Shown piece after piece: positions 45,969 through 57,307 of a stretch of DNA of 64,000 nucleotides (its first letter is position 1; every line of letters starts with the position of its first letter). The stretch comes from Malania oleifera (lineage: Eukaryota > Streptophyta > Magnoliopsida > Santalales > Ximeniaceae). The stretch covers positions 89,821,191 through 89,885,190 of the forward strand of contig NC_080423.1 of NCBI RefSeq assembly GCF_029873635.1, in the 5' to 3' direction. The notes below the pieces were generated by a model. The model worked only from the letters and a program-made list of their open reading frames with translations, made no database searches and had not been told where the DNA came from. A program made the position numbers and the translations under genes.

Positions 45969-48121
45969 TGTTGAAAAGTAAGGTATAGTCCCAAGAGGGG
46001 GGGTGAATTGGGTTTTAAAAGTTTCTTTTGACTCTGTTTATAGATTTTCAACTTATTGTAAGTTTAATATTCAAACAAGGATAATTTGAATTACAATATC
46101 AAGTAGAAATCAATATTCACTATTAAAACTTTAAGAATGACTAAATCAATTTGATCTTGCAGTAATGTCAATAAACACCCAACCAATGAATTGATTCAAT
46201 TAACACAAACCAATGATTCACAATGTAATTCTTTCAACTTTTAAATAATTTAGTCATCTCAACAAGATAACCAAAACAAGATTCTCACTAAAGAATGAAT
46301 TTAGCAAACCTTCTGAGATTCAGCAATTTAGTAACTCAAAGTAGAGTTTGATTAAAGCCCTGTTTTAATGAAGCACAATTGAAAATTTTAACACTTTTCC
46401 GAAACTCGTATTTTAAATAAACTTTCAATTAATAAGTCTTGGGTGTTAATCAATCAACGTGCTCCCTTATGGTTTCGGCAAAAAGTATTGATCAACCAAT
46501 GTACTCCTATTTGGTTTTTGCAATCCCAAAGTCAAATTAATTTTTAGTTTATTTAATATCCAATCCACACAATTTATAGATTTAAAATTAACAACCACGC
46601 AGTTATATATGTGCATAAAATTAAAGAGAGTTTAGGGAAAGGAAGTGAGAACGAGTTTTTTACGAGGTTCGGCTAATACCCAGCCTACATCCTCGCTTTA
46701 GGCAAGACCACCTAAGGATTCCACTATAGTGTTCCTTTACGGGGGGAACAAACCGATACAATCCCTCTTTTAGGGGGAGCCCCTTCTCCAAGCGATACCC
46801 CATGCTCGGTACAACAATTCAACTAACCTTGAACCGTAAAAAACTATAAGAGAAATAAGAAACAATTTGGTATACAATGACACTCTCAAAAGAGTAGATT
46901 AGTACAATTGAAATCTATATACTTCAATCAAAATCACAATATAGAAAGATGAAGCTCAAGAATATATATCACCGGGGTTCTTTCTTAGGTTGAATAACTT
47001 AGTTAAAATGTAAAGACCCATGAGCTTTTCTCAGCAAAATCGCAACAAGTAATTCTACAAGAGTATAGGCAAGGCAGCTTTGAAGAGTATAAAGAATTTG
47101 ATTGATTTGCTGCTTGTAGGTTGTTGGTGTATTTGATCCTTGGGTTTAATCATGTATTTATAGAGTTTAAAGATTATTTTTCTTGTTGCTCAAGTTGGTT
47201 GGAGTATTCCTCAAGTTTTTCCAAAATTTGGTGGCCAAGAAATCACTTTTTGAAAGTTTTCTAACTGTTAAAATTTGAATTTCAAAGGTTCAGGCACCTG
47301 AACTCAAGGGGTCAGTCGCCTAGACTTTAAATTTCAGAGAATTTTGGAAGTTAATACAGGGTCAAGCACCTGAGGTTACAAGGGTCAGGCGCCTGAAGTG
47401 TTCTATCTACTGTTCAGTCGCCTGAATAGACAAGGTCAACCGCCTAAGGTGCTGTTAGCTTCGACTGCCTTTCAGTATTTCGGTCATAATTTTTTCTACA
47501 CAACTCCAAATTAGACTTTCTTAGTATTAATAGAAGCTAAGAGAAACTTCCACAACTTTTATGTTGAATACTTGTTAAGATAAGGAGTTTTTAATAGAGA
47601 AAAATGCTCATCAATGTAGATATAGAAAAAATAACATAATTTGGAAAATCCTGTTTTGGTGCTTTTCATTCCAAAAATAATTTTCACCATTTTGAAATAA
47701 CTTTTGACCTTATAAAAATATTTTTCAAGTATTTTAAAAAGTATTTAGGTCTAATTAATTAACCTAAGAGTTTCATGTATCTATATTAAAATTGTTTGAA
47801 GTACTTACAAAAAGACTTCTTAAGATTTTGACATTAATTCTAAACACTTAAGTCTTCACGATTTTCCATCTCTTGAGTCTATCTTGACTTCCAACTTCAA
47901 TTCACTTTAAGTTTCATCAGATCATCTTTGAATCCATGCTTTAATTGTATAAGCTTTATGACATCTTCTTTCTTTGGAGTATATGCTTTCAATATTCCTT
48001 ATGTGCACTTAACCTTGTATTCACATACTTGAGTCCTGACATATCATCACTAAACCAAATATGTTAAGTTTCTTTGATTTGTTATCATCAAAACAAAATT
48101 TTTAACCTTGTAAGGCCAATA
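45969..48121 (-). mobile_element. F2: solo LTR related to F
   Basis: Minus-strand start TATTGGCCTTACAAGG (expected TGTTGG), end ..CTTGGGACTATACCTTACTTTTCAACA. About 2.15 kb like F. Minus-strand TATA CTATAAATACATG near 47151-47163, with a cluster of CAGGCGCCTGA-like palindromes upstream (47285-47470). No internal sequence on either side. Flanks (AGGGG and GGTGT) do not form a convincing duplication. Confidence 0.7.
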
Positions 48122-48828
48122 GGTGTAAATATATAGGATAAGAAATGAAAGGTCGAATATAGTTAATAGAGTAGCCGCTACCTATTATTTACCTAGGTGC
48201 AGTTAGATCACGTAACTAACAATTACAAATTAATTAATTTTCTAGCTATATTTAGGTACAAGGAGTTAAAGGTCATGGTCTCCTCAAGCATGTTTGAGTT
48301 TAGAGACACGATGCAAGTTAGTAAAGAATTACAATCCAAGAACCCACAATAACATAATTATAGAATGCCAAACTCTAGAAAATAAGTAATTAAAACATGT
48401 TAGTACTCTCATAATAAGAAGAACTAAGGTGTCATCATTTGAATTACTAATGGGTTCAATACTTAATTGATATCTCATAAATGTTCATGAACTAATTTTA
48501 TCATATAATATTCACTATATTATTTACACAAACAATTATTTTTTGCTTCTTAATTCTAAAATAATCATGAAGTAAGGGGACTTAATTTTTTGTTGCTTAA
48601 TGATTAAATATAAGATATGATTGTCTACCTTATTACATCTCTAATATTCCTTTTTCCCTCTTGATAAAAATAATAAGTTTACGACCTGATTGTTTTTTTA
48701 ATTACATCTCTAATATTCCTTTTTCCCTTTTGATAAAAAGAATAAGTTTACGACCTGATTGTTTTTTAATATTCTTTAATACATAAACATACGTACACAC
48801 ACAAATATATATATATATATATATATAT
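48122..48828. other. AT-rich spacer
   Basis: No gene. It contains a 69-bp tandem duplication and ends in an (AT)n run (about 48805-48827) that was the target of element I. Confidence 0.5.
48632..48768. repeat. 69-bp tandem duplication
   Basis: 48632-48700 and 48701-48768 are almost identical (ATTACATCTCTAATATTCC...GTTTACGACCTGATTG), so the duplication is fairly recent. Confidence 0.9.
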
Positions 48829-49076
48829 TGTTAGCGTGAGTTGTAAATTAGGGAGATTATAGATACAAATCCCTTCAATCAATGGTCAGAGAATCGTAAC
48901 CATAATCCTAACCTTAAGCTTTGTAAATTACCAAAAATAGTGAGAATAATATCTCTATTTATACTTACAATATTTCTGAGGTATAAAGAAAAAGAGAAAA
49001 AAAAAATAGAGGAGTGACCTTTCCCATGGATGTAGGCTGGAGTAAGCCAAACAACGTAATTATCGTGTGTATTTTT
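48829..49076 (+). repeat. Element I 5' LTR, first part
   Basis: TGTTAGCGTGAGTTGTAAATT onward matches 61986-62225. It stops in the T-run before CTTGTTTTAACA because H is inserted there. The remaining 19 bases are at 59470-59488. Confidence 0.85.
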
Positions 49077-51219
49077 TATAGAGATCTGGAGAATTATAGT
49101 AATTAAATAATAAAATAAAGGAGAAAAAATGATTTTTCAAAAGGGGGATTCAGCAGGGTCTCGTCGATGAGTGCAAAGTGCTCATCGACGAACATGCTTC
49201 TTGGGCTCGTCGACATGGACTCGTGTCTCGTCAATGAGAACTCACCGAGAGGGGGTTTGATGGAGCCTAAAGTTCGTCGACAAGGGTTACTAGTTCGTCG
49301 ATAAACTCCCTTAACGAACTCATCGACGAGGTGATGTGTCTCGTCGACGAGTCAACACTTTACAAATACACTGACCTCGGGATTTCAGTGTGAAATTTCG
49401 CATGAAATCCTTTCTCTCTCTAAACCTCATCTCCTCTACCTTCTCTCCATTATCGGGTTTGATTCTCGCCAGTTCAATGATCGGAAGCCGCCAGCTACTC
49501 TTGGGAAGATTCTCTTCAAGTTTGCTAGAGTAGTTCGTTGGTTAGGCCAACTTGAGCATCGTCCCAAAATCTGGGTAAGTTAGTTATTTTAAGTTTTATA
49601 AGGTATTTGGTGTTTCTGGACTGAGGAAAATGCTTTAGATAGAATAATACTAAAATTTTGTTGGGAAAAATGTAATATAAGGGTGTTGGGCTAGGAACAC
49701 CACAAGAGTAGGTTTAGTTAAGTTTGTAGGCTTCTCAGTAAGTCAAGTAAGGGGATAAATTAAGTCAACCTTTTCCATGAGATTATTTATTATTATACAA
49801 CATTTATTTTCAAGAAAATATGTATGATATAGAATTATGTTTGGAAATATTGTTGTTGAACAAGGTAATGATTTTAACACATTTTATATGAAAATATGAT
49901 TTCAGAATTAATTATGAGTTTATAAGGCTACTTACATTTGTGTGGCATGAGTATAATATTTCCATGAAAATTATGTTATATTGAAATATTAAGATTTTTC
50001 CAAGATAAGCTTGTTATAGCAGTTTTTAGGAAAACCTTTAAAATAGTACAAAAACTAAGGTTTTAAGAATATTATGTTAACAAGTGCAAGATTTTCATGT
50101 ACAAGTACGTCATATTATGCTAGCGCCGGTATTATGATTTTTACGTTATGATATAACGGCATAAAATGTCGTAATTATGCATGTCATGTCAAGTTTCAAG
50201 AAAATATTATCATGTTATGTTTTACCTGATATATGAAACTACTATGTTCAATATCATGAAATGTATTTTATGTTATCACAACCTGAATAACTTAGTTTAG
50301 TTTCACGAAGTACGGTACCATAGTTTCACGTTTACATTTACATTTACGTTTATGTTAGTGCTACCACACATCTTATGTAGAGTGTAGGAGATGGCATTCG
50401 ATGTGACTTCATGGGAGTGTCGTAGCTCCCCTGATAGTCCGGCACAGGTGGAACAGACCCATCGTACTTACACCATATCGATATTGACTTAGCATGGTCA
50501 ACCAGCCATTGCTAGGTCCAGCCTTCAGGCCGCACAACCCTGTCACAACCCTGTCATGTGGGGGGTAAAACATGAAGATAGCTAACTATCTATCCATCCT
50601 GGGTAATAATTCAAGTATGATATGATTATGTAAGACGATTTCTCAGTACAGAAATTTAGTATGTTACGCTATGTTATGATAAATCATGTTTTATTCAAAT
50701 ATGTTACAACTGTTTTTACTTGTTATGGATTATCTACTTTTTATATGTATATCACAAAAAATACTCATATTATCACACACTGATATTAATTTGTCTCCCT
50801 TACTGAGAGGTGTCTCACCCCAGCCATACAAACATTTTAGGAATTCCAAATAGAAGGGTGGATTAAAGCTCCGCAGCGGTAGGAGTTGGTTGAGCTATCC
50901 TTTTAGAAGGGTAAGTAGATGGGATAGGGTCAGATGGGTTGTGTGATTATGACCCTAGGATACTTTTTGGTCTTATTGGGATGTATGTGTATGTATATGA
51001 CAGATTCAGTAGAACTCTGGTATGGTTTTTGGTGTTTTATGACATGTATATGATTTTATGTTTTTTGCTGCCTAGGTGTCAGAGTTGTATGACAAGTATA
51101 TCCCTGGTATCCATGGGTCTAGGTTGATCATGATTGTGACATTTTATTTGGATGTTAGAATTATTAATATTAGCTTTATATGGAAAACAAAAATATGGTA
51201 AATTGGGCAGGTCATTATA
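49077..51219 (+). repeat. Element H 5' LTR
   Basis: 2143 bp, aligning with 57308-59469 over the whole length. Its first bases TATAGAGATCTGGAGAATT correspond to TGTAAAGACCCGAAGAATT, so the canonical TG is mutated. Palindrome zone 49158-49350, then TACAAATACA in place of the TATAAATACA seen in the 3' LTR. Confidence 0.9.
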
Positions 51220-51222
51220 GTT

Positions 51223-51234
51223 TGGTATCAGAGC
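51223..51234 (+). other. Primer-binding site of element H
   Basis: TGGTATCAGAGC, perfect initiator tRNA-Met complement, 3 bases after the LTR. The following CTAGGTTGCTAGGTTCTG resembles the leader of D. Confidence 0.9.
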
Positions 51235-51535
51235 CTAGGTTGCTAGGTTCTGTAGACTCTAGAATACAATTGAAACAATACCAGAGTATAGGAAAAAAGA
51301 TTTGAGGTTTTTTTCTACAGTTAGAGGCAGGACTTCCGTGGTGGTTTATGTGTCTTTCCTGGGGTGACGATTTCAAGAAAGTCATAATAAACTATTGCTG
51401 GGTTATGTTTCTAAAGTGTAAGACTGAATCTTGAATTAAGATAGGGATGTCAGGGTAGAGAGATATTAAGAGTTTTGGTTAGATACGTAAATTATAGGAA
51501 TAGGGTGCCTAAGTCATGTTTATTTCCTTTTCAGG

Positions 51536-52444
51536 ATGAACCTTGGTAGTAGCAGCATGGATACTGGAGGTAGTAGCAACATAGGGGCTTTCAGCATTGG
51601 TGGCAGCTACTCTGAACAGATGGTGCGTAGTACAGGTCAACAAGTTATAACTAGAATTGTGCGGAATCCTGGGGGATAGTATTGGTCACCAACTAATTCA
51701 GACTTCTCTATTGAGCAATTTACTAGTATGAATCCCTCGATTTTTACGGGAAGAGCTAATGAAATTACTGCGAAGGAGTGAATCCAAGAGATGGAGGGTA
51801 TATTGGCAAGTCTTCACTATGCAGACGAACAAAAGGTTTTGTATGACGTTTTTAAAATGACTGGGGAGGCCAAGCGTTGGTGGATATTGGTGAAGTTACT
51901 TGAGGAGCAAAACCTGGTATCAGCAACCCTGGCGTGGAATCATTTTAAAGAAATTTTCTATAAGCAATACATTTTCCCTTCTATTTGGGATGCTCGGGTG
52001 GAGGAGTTTATGAAATTGAATCAGAGGAAGAGGCCTACGCCTCCTGGGTTTTAGGTGGGACCCAGCCGAGGTCCAAGAAGGAGAGGTGGACCTAGTGGTG
52101 GTCGGAGGCAGGAGACAAGGAGATGTGAGGTTCAAGGAGGGTAGACCTGCCCTTTTTGTTAGACATGTGGAAAGAGACACTTGAAAGAATGTCAAACAGG
52201 GAAGAAGGTCTGCTACCAATGTGGTAAATCGGCTCATGTAACACGAGTCTGTCGTGCGCAGCATATTATAGTATCCGCTCCTAGACAGCTTCGGGGTAAT
52301 ACCCAGGCACCTCGTGGAGGTCACCAGCAAAATACTGAGCAGATGTGGGTTTACCCATCGGCACCGGGAGATGTTGAGGCTATCGGAGACATTGTGTCAG
52401 GTACTCTTATTGTTTTACCTTATAAGCTGTTGTTTTTAATTTGA
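51536..52444 (+). pseudogene. Element H Gag with start of protease
   Basis: ATG at 51536 (MNLGSSSMDTGGSS). One frame is kept to 52444 with stops at 51677, 51779, 52052 and further on. FSIEQFTSMNPSIFTGRANE is the Gag core start. A stretch after [16 protein letters not shown] appears deleted, because the knuckle follows too early. The knuckle CYQCGKSAHVTRVC (52210-52252) is complete. The protease begins IVSGTLIVLPYKLLFLI and loses its frame exactly where D-S-G should come. Confidence 0.8.
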
Positions 52445-54060
52445 CTCAGGTACCACTCATTCATTCGTATTATGGGAATATGTTTAATTATTTTGGATTG
52501 GGACACAGTTGTTGGATGTAGAGTTGTTAGTAATTACGTCAACTGGATTAGCAGTGGGTTGTAAAAGGGTACTTATTATTATTATAAGTGGATGTCTAAT
52601 TGTCAGGGAAAGAGAGCAAAAGGCTTTTGGATAATTTGCATTTTGGTTGACTTCTCTAAAGAATGAAGACTAAGAGAAGGTTTACACCTTATACTTGGCA
52701 TGTGGGAAAATGCATTTTGTTTCAATTCCATTTTTTTTTAACATCCTTTTATAAAATTTGTATAGGGATTGAATGTGTTATCCCCATTAGTTTCGGGTGG
52801 AATAATTAATATAAAATCATGAAAAAATTAAGTAACTAATAGTGATATAGTTCCTCGGGGAATTAATTACTAGTTTTTTAGGAGAAAAATAAGAAATAAT
52901 TGTAAAATAATGAAAATTAATCTTGAGATTCATCCAATATTCTGATTATCAAAAATTGAGACATCCACGTTCAAGGTTTTTTCCTTAGGGCGCAATTAGT
53001 ACTTTAGTTCTTTGAAAATTTGGTCTTTAAGGGAAATTTTTTGACTGATGTTGTCTTACTGTCCTATAACCATTTGCTTAGGTATTTATGCCTTTCGAAA
53101 AAGATTTCTATCTCACATAAATATTTCTATTTTGCTTGCTCATCAAGATTCTTGAGAATATAACTTAGTGTTTGGTATATATCAATATTGTAATGTTATT
53201 CTAAACCTCAATAGTAGTATATTCTTGTAATGTGCATATGTATATAATAAGTGTAATAATCTCTAATCATACTCTTTTTAGCAATAAAAACAAAAGACGA
53301 ACAAACAAAACAATAATTAATATGAGCAAGAATGTGAATTTCGTATGGAAGCAATGAGTGAGGGCAAAAATTGTCCTATAAAGAGTGATTTTCATGGGAA
53401 TTCAAAATTACTTAATAGAGATGTGAGTTTTGAATATCCATGTTTTAGGAACACCCAGTATTCCTATTTCAAGATGCCTATGATATAAGTTTTTCATGGG
53501 TTCTCAAATGCATACATTTCATTCCAATAGTCACATTATGAAAAAGAGAAATTATTGGGCTTTTGCTAATTTTATTTATTGTAGAAATCTCATCACCCCC
53601 TAAAAAGAGATATTATGCAAGGAGACTTGTCATGTTCCGTGTCCATGTGTCTGTTTTTTTAGTGTAAACATATATATATACAATGATGGGTTACACATTT
53701 ATTAACATTGAGTGTATGAGCAGAGAGACCCATTTATCACATGTTTCAAATCTAAAAAAACAAGCACATGGACATTAAGGAGCGACATGTCCCTCGTATA
53801 ATTTCTCCATAAGAAAGTACAAGAAGTAACATATTGTTGTGCAAGCTATATGTAGTTTTCAGAAGGACAAGACTATCTAAGCAATGATCCAAACTGAGGT
53901 ATGCTATGGGCATTTAAGAGGAAGTATCACTAGCCGACCTTGTGGTTTTAGGCTTATGAGGGGTTCGATGTGATATAAGGGCATGGATTGCAGGTAGCTG
54001 ATTATATGAGCATTGTTGCTATTAAAGAGAAGTAATCTTTATACCCCTGAGTGAGTAGGA
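52445..54060. other. Protease remnant and unidentified AT-rich insert in element H
   Basis: To about 52610 the DNA still looks like gypsy pol. From about 52620 to about 53990 it does not: very AT-rich, no gypsy motifs and no ORFs of note. Recognisable pol resumes near 54060. No LTR or terminal inverted repeats were found. It may be another decayed insertion that replaced part of pol. Confidence 0.45.
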
Positions 54061-54950
54061 ATTCAGATTCATAGGATCATGTATGTGTGCCAGCCATAGT
54101 TAGTGTAGGTTATTCTAGTGGAAAGGCTGATACAAATTGGTTGTCAGGGGTATATTGTGTATATCCAGCAGATGGCAAAGAAAGAATTGAAACAGGATGA
54201 TATTCTAGTAGTCAGAGGATTTCCTGATGTTTTTAGAGAAATTACCCGGCACCAATATCTAAAGTGTCCTACAAAATGGCCCCTAATGAATTGAAAGAGT
54301 TAAAGGATCAGTTGTAGGATTTATTGAATAAAGGGTTTATCAGACCTAGTACATTGCCCTGGGAAGCTTCAATGTAATTTGTGAAAAAAAGGACTAGTCT
54401 ATGAGGATGTGCATAGATTACAAATAAATAAACAAAGTAACAATTAAGAACATGTATCCTCTACCCCGTATAGATGATTTATTTGATTAGCTTCATTGTA
54501 CACGGGTCTATTCCAAGATCGACCTCAGGTCAGGTTATCGCTAGGTGAAAGTTAAAGCAGAAGACATACTGAAGACAGCTTTCAGGACCAGGTATAGGCA
54601 TTATGAATTTCTAGCTATGCCTTTTGGTCTGATGAATGCTCCTACTGTATTCATAGATTTGATTAATAGAATCTTTTACCAGTATTTAGACCAGTTCATT
54701 GGGGTTTTCATTAATAACATACTGATCTACTCAAAGAGTTTTAAGGAGCATAAGATGCACCTAAGGTTAGTACTTTAGATACTCAGGGAAAAGAAATTAT
54801 ATACCAAGTTTAGAAAATGTGAATTTTGGTTAGAAAAAGTTGTGTTTCTAGGGCATGTTATATTAGGGGATGGAATTTTTGTAGATCCCAGCAAGATAGA
54901 GGCAGTGGTGAATTGGGTTAAGGAACGTACAGGAATTCAGAAGTTTCTTA
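54061..54950 (+). pseudogene. Element H reverse transcriptase, catalytic box mutated
   Basis: The best-kept part (54545-54778) reads [20 protein letters not shown] and [10 protein letters not shown], then [16 protein letters not shown] at 54707-54718 stands where FIDD is in D, so both catalytic Asp codons (GAT/GAC) have become Asn codons (AAT/AAC). Upstream, 54190-54540 encodes the fingers region with many stops. Frame shifts near 54780-55070. Confidence 0.85.
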
Positions 54951-55016
54951 GGACTGGTGGAATATTACCGTCGGTTTGTAAAGGGATTCTCAACATTATT
55001 AGGTCCTCTAACATGA

Positions 55017-55529
55017 CTAATCAAAAAGAATGTCAGGTTTGAATGGGATGACAGTTGTGAGCAGAACTTTCAGGAATTGAAGCAGAGGCTCGTCACAACA
55101 CCAATATTGACTATTCCATCGGGAGGTGATGGTTACGTGATCTACTGCGACGCGCCTTTGAGGGGGTTCAGATGTGTATTGATGCAACAGGACAGAGTAA
55201 TAGCATATGCCTCTAAACAATTGAAAAGATTTGAAAGGAATTATCCCACTCATGATTTAGAATTGACTACAATGCTTCATGCACTAAAGATTTGGAGTCA
55301 TTATCTATATAGAGAGAGATGTGAGATATTTCCAGATCATAAAAGTTTAAAGTACTTCTTCACGAAGAAGGAGTTGAACATGCGGCAGAAAAGATGGTTA
55401 GAGCTCATCAAGGATTATGACTATTCTATCAGCTACCATCCAGGTAAGGCTAATGTGGGGGTTAATGCTTTGAGTCAAAAATTAGGGGAAACAACACAGT
55501 TAACAGCAATACTGCAACGTCCGATCTAG
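55017..55529 (+). pseudogene. Element H RNase H
   Basis: LTIPSGGDGYVIYCDAPLRG, KRFERNYPTHDLEL and [19 protein letters not shown] match RNase H of D at the same spacing. The first Asp is kept (YCDA), the second region is F-P-D-H. Open for 150 codons from 55077 in frame 3, ending in YHPGKANVGVNALSQK, the usual link to integrase. Confidence 0.85.
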
Positions 55530-57003
55530 ATGGACTTAAAGTGGCTTGGCGTGAAATTAGTAGAGAGTGATCACTAGACATTTATTGCCAACCTAGTGGT
55601 GTAGCCTACTCGATATGAAAAGATTAAAGTAGCCCAGAAGAATGACATAGAGTTGATAGAAAAGGTACAAAATGGGCTGGGGGAGGAGTTTAGTACATCA
55701 GATTATGGAGTTCTGTGGTTCTGTACTAGATTGTACATGCCTGCAGATGAGGATATCAGAAGGACAATCCTTGAGGAGACTCACAGATCCTTATATATGG
55801 TATATCTAGGTTGCACTAAAATGTATAGGGATCTATAAAAGTATTTCTGGTGGAGGGGCATGAAGAGAGGGATTGCCAAATTTGTGTAGCATTGTTTGAT
55901 GTGCCAGTAGGTAAAAGCTGAGCACCAGAGGCTGGCGAGCTAGTTACAGCCACTTTACATCCCGGAATGGAAGTGAGATCACATTTTTATGGATTTTGTG
56001 ACAAGTTTACCACTGGTACGGCAGGGACAAAATGCTATTTGGGTGATCATTGATCGACTGACAAAGACCGATCACTTTATTCGTATTAAAATCAACTACT
56101 CCATGGACAAACTGGAAGAAATATATATTCAAGAGATAGTACATTCACATGGTGTGTCGGTGTCTATAGTATCAGACCGGGACCCACGTTTCATGTCACA
56201 ATTTTGGAAGAGCTTGTAGGAGGCTCTGCGGTCTCAGTTGTCATTCAACACAACATTTCATCCTTAGACCGTTGGGCAATCAGAGAGGATGATTCCGATA
56301 TTAGAGGATATGCTACATGCATGTGTGCCGGATTTTAAGGGTAGTTGGACGTAGTATTTGCCGCTGGTAGAGTTCGCATACAATAAAAGTTATCATACCA
56401 GCATCGACATGGAACCTTACGAGGCGCTATATGGTAGGAGATGTCATTCTCCTCCATACTAGGATAAGGTTGGTGAGAGGCGAGTTTTGGGACCAGAAAT
56501 AGTGCAGTAGGCATACGATAAAGTCCGACTTATTAGAGATAGAATTAGTGCAGCTTAGAGTTGGTAGAAAAGTTACGCTGATAATTGCTGACATAAGTTA
56601 GAATTTGAAGTGGGAGACCATGTATTTCTGAAAATATCGCTACTGAAAGATACTATGAGGTTTGGGAGGAAGGGTAAGCTAAACCCTAGGTTTATTAGCC
56701 TTTCGAGATACTTGAGAGAGTGGGGTCAGTTACCTACTGACTAGCTTTGCCACTAGTTTTATCAAGAATACACAACATATTTCATGTTTCTATGCTGAGA
56801 AAATACGTCCTAGATCCCTCCCACGTGGTCAGTTATGCAAAGATAGAACTCAGAGATTCACTAGCTTACAAGGAGATACCAATGCAGATCTTAGATAAGA
56901 AAGAATAGGAATTGCGTAATAAGAGAATTTCATTAGTAAAAGTCCTGTGGAGGAATTATGTGGTGAAAGAAGTTTCATGGGAGCTTGAGGAAGAAATACG
57001 ATA
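55530..57003 (+). pseudogene. Element H integrase and C-terminal chromodomain-like region
   Basis: Open pieces at 55653-55838 (RRTILEETHRSLYMVYLG, with part of the zinc module) and 55989-56219 (core: MDFVTSLPLVRQG, VSIVSDRDPRFMSQF) are joined by stop-ridden DNA in the same frame. Further on, FAYNKSYHTSIDMEPYEALY and RFGRKGKLNPRF can still be read, and 56830-57003 corresponds to the chromodomain-like segment of D. Strongly decayed. Confidence 0.75.
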
Positions 57004-57271
57004 GAAATAACTGTATCTATTTAGTGGGGATCAGCAGTAATAAGGTAAAGATGCAGGTAAGTATGTTAAGTTATTTTGTGTAGGATAGTTAGTATATGTA
57101 ATAATTTTCTGTTAGTAGGTAGTATTTTAGTTTTGGGAGTATTTTCTTTATGTATAATATATAATCTTCCAGAACCCTGATGTAACCACAATATTCCTCC
57201 GCCATAAGTGAAGGTAAGTAATAAAATAAGTAGCCTATTTTCCTCAAACGATGGTGTTCAATACATATAGT

Positions 57272-57307
57272 AAATTTCGAGGACAAAATTTTATAAGGAG
57301 GTGAGAA
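57272..57307 (+). other. Hairpin and polypurine tract of element H
   Basis: AAATTTCG-AGGA-CAAAATTT (57272-57291, one mismatch in the stem relative to D), then ATAAGGAGGTGAGAA and the 3' LTR. Confidence 0.8.

Noticed and set aside
45964-48126. Target-site duplication for F2
   Set aside because: AGGGG and GGTGT do not match; a shifted boundary gives at best 4 of 5 bases in G-rich sequence, too weak to claim.
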